NCBI GenBank assembly: GCA_045602925.1
Contig: JAZSCN010000028.1
Location: 1-36,538 of the forward strand
Reading direction: 5' to 3'
From: UBA7477 sp045602925
GTDB taxonomy: Bacteria; Bacillota; Clostridia; Oscillospirales; Ruminococcaceae
Length of the DNA stretch: 36,538 nt
Part shown: piece by piece, positions 33,697-36,538 of the stretch
Layout of the letters: each line of letters starts with the position of its first letter
Numbering within the stretch: position 1 is the stretch's first letter
Notes under the pieces: generated by a model
Told to the model about the DNA's origin: nothing
The model's input: the letters and a program-made list of their open reading frames with translations, nothing else
Database searches by the model: none
Translations under genes and position numbers: made by a program

Positions 33697-33725
33697 TTGA
33701 CAAAACGGGTACTCTTATATATAAT
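33697..33725 (+). promoter_or_regulatory. Consensus sigma-A promoter upstream of the ECF operon
   Basis: Perfect TTGACA, 17 bp, perfect TATAAT. It could give basal transcription of the sigma gene through a leader of about 135 nt, or a short RNA ending at the weak AAAGC..GCTTTTT hairpin near 33747-33768. Confidence 0.75.
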
Positions 33726-33812
33726 AGTATTCCTTAAAGAAAGCGACCCGGCAACAGGCTTTTTCCATAAAAAACACTTCTTAGAAAAAAATAAAAATTT
33801 TTTTATAATCTT

Positions 33813-33841
33813 TGAAACCTTTTTACCCCCTATGGTGTATT
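33813..33841 (+). promoter_or_regulatory. ECF-type autoregulatory promoter of the sigma gene
   Basis: TGAAACCTTTT, 10 bp, GGTGTATT, identical in both blocks and spacing to 2013-2041. The expected transcription start lies about 15-20 bp before the ATG at 33866, which rules out the longer frame from 33812. Confidence 0.8.
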
Positions 33842-33865
33842 GTTAGTAGAAGGGAGTCGGTCAGT

Positions 33866-34363
33866 ATGATGGACATTAAATTAAGACAGCTATTTGAAAA
33901 TGCAGTTGAGGAATATTCGGACTTGGTTACAGGTTTGTGCATGCTTCGCCTCGGAAACAAGCACGACGCCGAGGACTGTTACCAAAATGTTTTTCTTAAG
34001 CTGTTCAAAAACACCAGCTTGCTGGAGGAGGAGAATCCGGAGCATCTCAAGGCATGGCTAATAACAACAGCCACGAACGAGTGCAAAAACCGATTTCGAT
34101 TTCTCAGCAGACATAAGACCGAAAATCTAGACTTTGTCCCACTATACTATACAGACAGAGAAGATAAGGAACTTATAGAGCAGGTTATGGAGCTTCCCGA
34201 AAAATACCGTGTGGTAATCTACTTGCACTACTACGTCGGATACTCTGTAATAGAGCTGGCAAAAATCTTAAATACCAAAGAAGGTACAATTAAAACAAGG
34301 CTCAGACGAGCAAGGGAAGCACTGAAAGAAATGCTTACCGACGATTATAAGGAGGAAAACTAA
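33866..34363 (+). CDS. ECF-family RNA polymerase sigma factor
   Basis: This is a 165-aa sigma-70 family factor with only regions 2 and 4. Region 2 includes GNKHDAEDCYQNVFLKLFK (about 34-52) and the DNA-melting part WLITTATNECKNRFR. Region 4 is a helix-turn-helix, ELPEKYRVVIYLHYYVGYS then IELAKILNTKEGTIKTRLRRAR (about 111-152). I start at the tandem ATGATG with AAGGGAG upstream, because the ECF promoter lies just before it. The next gene starts 1 bp after the stop codon and codes for a probable membrane anti-sigma. The matching promoter at 2013 suggests it controls at least itself and the lipoprotein gene. The inducing signal is unknown. Confidence 0.93.
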   Translation: MMDIKLRQLFENAVEEYSDLVTGLCMLRLGNKHDAEDCYQNVFLKLFKNTSLLEEENPEHLKAWLITTATNECKNRFRFLSRHKTENLDFVPLYYTDREDKELIEQVMELPEKYRVVIYLHYYVGYSVIELAKILNTKEGTIKTRLRRAREALKEMLTDDYKEEN

Positions 34364-34364
34364 T

Positions 34365-35837
34365 ATGGCAAAGCTTAACAATACATTTTCAAAGATTGAA
34401 ACACCTAAGGAATGGAAGACAAATCTCTACGCTAAGGCTTACGCTCAGGAAGAAAAGAAGGCTTCTCGCCCGGTAATGAAGAGAATCGGTGTCGGCTTCG
34501 TAGCAGCTGCAGCTTGTGCAACATGTGCAGTAGCAGCAGGCGCAGCAACAGGCAAAATCGACCTCGGTGGACTTTTCGGCAATGATGAAGTAACAGCTTC
34601 TAAGATTGAAAGCGGCGAATACCAGCAGATTCTTTCTACAATTGATTCCGGCAAGCTCACATTCACAGCTACAGCATTCGTCGGCGACGAAGATGAAAGC
34701 TACACAATTCTCGAAGCAAGACCAAACGAAGGCGTTGACGCATCAGCTATAAAGGAGCTTTCTATCGATGCCATCATTCTCGGCACAGAGATTACCTATG
34801 ACCAGATTGGTACAGGTGTTGGTTCATACTTCCCGGACACATACAGGGCAACAGCTCAGGTGGATGAAAACGGCAACATCGTATTCTACTTCAAGCTGAA
34901 CAACTACGAGGCTTGGGTTGATTCTGCTACTTCCGGAAACAAGGACCTTAACATCTGGATTACAGCTATCACAACTGTAGACGCAGAGGGCAATGAGCAG
35001 AGAATCGAAACTGAGCTTATGACTCAGTTTACACCTAACGCACTCGTTCTTAGCGCAAAGGAAGACGTTATCTTCGATAGATTCCTTATGGTTGACGGTG
35101 CAGAGTTCACACTCGATAAGATTGACTTCTCCGACTACGAAACAGCTGTTGTTATGAGCTACAAGGTTCCTGACGACGCAGCTGTTGAAGGCGAGGATTC
35201 TCTTTACTGGACAGCAGGCGAAAAGGTTGCAAGAACAATTCTCACATTTGACGGCGACGAAAACTACAACTATATGATGTTTGACGGCAACGACGGTCAC
35301 GACTACTCACTCACAGCAGACAAGGTAAGCATCAAGCTCTATAACAAGGGCGAGCTCCTTGACCTCGCTTCTGACGAAAGACCATTCGAGATGATTCAGA
35401 TGTTGGTAAGCGAAGGCGACAACTTTGTAGGCACAAACTCATTCGAGCTCAGAGTAAAGTTTGCTCCAACTACTATCGAGAGCATTGAGGATATCACAAT
35501 CGAGTTCACTTTAGCAAATGGTAGCTCATTCACAGTTTCCGGTGCTGACGGATACTTACCAGGCGCAGCTATCGAAGGTGAAGCAGTTGAAGACGAAATC
35601 GTAGAAGACGAAGTAGTTGAAGACGAAATCGTAGAAGACGAAATCGTAGAAGACGAAGCAGTTGAAGATGAAATCGTTGAAGACGAAGCAGTAGAAGATG
35701 AAATCGCAGAAGACGAAGCAGTTGAAGGCGAAGAAATCGTTGACGAGACTACAGAAGAAGTAGCAGACGAAGCTACAGAAGAAGCTACTGAAGAAGTAGC
35801 AGAAGAAACAGCAGACGAAGCTATAGCTGCTGAGTAA
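34365..35837 (+). CDS. Probable membrane anti-sigma factor with extracytoplasmic domain and acidic repeat tail
   Basis: This 490-aa protein starts with about 40 cytoplasmic residues including EWKTNLYAKAY, long enough to bind a sigma factor. One transmembrane helix follows (about 41-62, Ala/Val-rich), then a large extracytoplasmic region (about 65-395) with a beta-rich look and no recognised domain. The tail (about 401-490) is almost only Glu, Asp, Val, Ala and Ile. It contains nine back-to-back 5-residue units of the VEDEI/EDEAV kind. It lies 1 bp after the sigma stop codon with AAGGAGG inside the sigma gene, so they are coupled. The anti-sigma role follows from position and layout, not from a detected domain. 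No sortase motif or second helix is seen. Confidence 0.75.
   Translation: MAKLNNTFSKIETPKEWKTNLYAKAYAQEEKKASRPVMKRIGVGFVAAAACATCAVAAGAATGKIDLGGLFGNDEVTASKIESGEYQQILSTIDSGKLTFTATAFVGDEDESYTILEARPNEGVDASAIKELSIDAIILGTEITYDQIGTGVGSYFPDTYRATAQVDENGNIVFYFKLNNYEAWVDSATSGNKDLNIWITAITTVDAEGNEQRIETELMTQFTPNALVLSAKEDVIFDRFLMVDGAEFTLDKIDFSDYETAVVMSYKVPDDAAVEGEDSLYWTAGEKVARTILTFDGDENYNYMMFDGNDGHDYSLTADKVSIKLYNKGELLDLASDERPFEMIQMLVSEGDNFVGTNSFELRVKFAPTTIESIEDITIEFTLANGSSFTVSGADGYLPGAAIEGEAVEDEIVEDEVVEDEIVEDEIVEDEAVEDEIVEDEAVEDEIAEDEAVEGEEIVDETTEEVADEATEEATEEVAEETADEAIAAE
35589..35723 (+). repeat. Nine tandem 15-bp in-frame repeats
   Basis: Units of GAAGAYGAARYMGTW type follow each other without gaps inside the anti-sigma-like gene, coding for a pentapeptide of the EDEIV/EDEAV kind. 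Several units are identical at DNA level (589-603, 619-633 and 634-648 of the 35000 block), so copy number could change by slippage without frameshift. Confidence 0.85.
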
Positions 35838-35877
35838 TAATTTAGGTTTCACTTTTTAAGTGGAATAGATAGCTGTT

Positions 35878-35918
35878 CCCCACGCCGCCCCCTTCTATGC
35901 GGTGTGGGGAGTTTTTTT
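35878..35918 (+). terminator. Terminator of the ECF sigma operon
   Basis: CCCCACGCCGC pairs with GCGGTGTGGGG (one G-T), followed by a run of seven T residues (35912-35918). Confidence 0.93.
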
Positions 35919-36125
35919 GTTGGGCGAGTAGAAAAACGCTAGCACCGATACGGCAAGAACGTGGAGTGCTTATTATGGTAAGTGTTTTACGAACAAGCCA
36001 GCTTTGGCGAATGAGAACAAAGCGACGCAGTTCTTGACTTCTTGGCACTTCTTTGTCAAGAAAGAAGTGCACAAAGGGTGTAAAAGCTCGACATACCCTC
36101 AGGGACACAGATAGATAACACATCT
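35919..36125 (+). repeat. Dispersed structured repeat, copy E1 (internally deleted)
   Basis: It starts at GTTGGGCGAGTAG on the first base after the terminator T-run. The second stem has become CTTTG / CAAAG (36002-36022), still paired. About 130 bp of the proximal part is missing compared with copies A and D. Confidence 0.85.
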
Positions 36126-36538
36126 GCACCGATACGGCGAAAACAGTTTTTACAGCCGTGAGGAATGGTGACGTATGACAATCGCTCTTGCTGGTAACTT
36201 GTCAGAAACACTCGACAATTCAGTTTGTAAAAACGTGGAGCTCTGATTTTGTCTGTAAAAGCGAACAAGGAGACTTCGGCAGGGAGCATAGCGACCGTAT
36301 ACCGAAGCGACGCAGTTCTTGACTTCTTGGCACTTCGTTGTCAAGAAAGAAGTGCACAAAAGGCGTAAAAACTCGACATACCCTCAAGGACACAGATAGA
36401 TGGACGCCTGCACCGATACGGTAAGAACAGTTTTTGCGTACGGATAAAGGTATCACATTCTTTTGCACGGCACCCCTTGTGCTGACTTTTATATCATTTT
36501 TGTGAGGTTTATTTTTGTGGCTTGCCAAAAGCTTATTG
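36126..36538 (+). repeat. Dispersed structured repeat, copy E2 (direct tandem after E1)
   Basis: It repeats from GCACCGATACGG in direct tandem behind E1 and continues to the window end. From 36225 on it matches the reverse complement of 3657-3970 with about four differences counted by eye, so this is a near-identical inverted pair about 32 kb apart. Apparent ORFs are open in two frames and are not taken as genes. Confidence 0.85.

Noticed and set aside
33740..33775. Riboswitch before the ECF sigma gene
   Set aside because: GACCCGGCAACAGG looks riboswitch-like at a glance, but no known aptamer core could be assembled around it.
33812..33865. Longer sigma-factor start at 33812
   Set aside because: It overlaps the ECF promoter, whose transcript would start after it. 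ATG 33866 has the ribosome binding site.
35556..35852. 98-aa minus-strand ORF with Phe/Cys repeats
   Set aside because: It is the antisense of the acidic tandem repeats in the anti-sigma-like gene.
1..36538. Insertion sequence or transposase
   Set aside because: No transposase, integrase or target-site duplication was found. The repeats are small and non-coding.

Overview
This is chromosomal DNA of a low-to-mid GC Firmicute, most likely an Oscillospiraceae/Ruminococcus-type Clostridium. That assignment rests on gene style and order, not on a database match. The evidence is the dnaA-dnaN-S4-recF-remB-gyrB-gyrA order, the divergent rpmH-rnpA-yidD-yidC-jag operon, a DUF370/RemB gene, YfhO, rubrerythrin and ferredoxin-type aldo/keto reductase genes, and strong GGAGG ribosome binding sites. 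The window spans the replication origin. Both ends lie inside copies of one dispersed repeat, so this looks like an assembly contig broken at repeats.

Left part (1-7.5 kb, mostly minus strand). A secreted, probably sortase-anchored three-repeat protein comes first, then a small lipoprotein (plus strand), an iron-sulfur aldo/keto reductase, and the operon rpmH-rnpA-yidD-yidC-jag reading away from the origin. An intrinsic terminator lies between rpmH and rnpA. mnmE-mnmG-rsmG-parAB, which often follow jag, are absent from the window.

Origin (7.5-10 kb). The rpmH-dnaA gap carries ten consecutive 10-bp units with an invariant AC step (7811-7910), a palindrome and a sigma-A promoter. The dnaA-dnaN gap is AT-rich and carries repeated TTTTCAACA 9-mers, which I read as variant DnaA boxes. 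The DnaA DNA-binding motif is also unusual.

Right part (10-36.5 kb). The plus-strand block dnaN to gyrA contains a YcxB-like membrane protein gene between gyrB and gyrA. It is followed by tRNA-Pro(GGG), a possible integration scar and an isochorismatase-like gene. A 12-kb minus-strand block then runs against replication: a multi-PAS c-di-GMP phosphodiesterase, YfhO, pth, a Nudix hydrolase and mfd. Next come rubrerythrin and an ECF sigma factor with its probable membrane anti-sigma partner.

Two systems stand out. (1) A family of structured intergenic repeats. Four copies begin exactly at the T-run of an intrinsic terminator, and their hairpins show compensatory changes between copies. A second structured module sits in 3' untranslated regions. 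(2) A small ECF regulon. The same promoter (TGAAACCTTTT, 10 bp, GGTGTATT) precedes both the sigma gene and the distant lipoprotein gene. All motif comparisons were made by eye.
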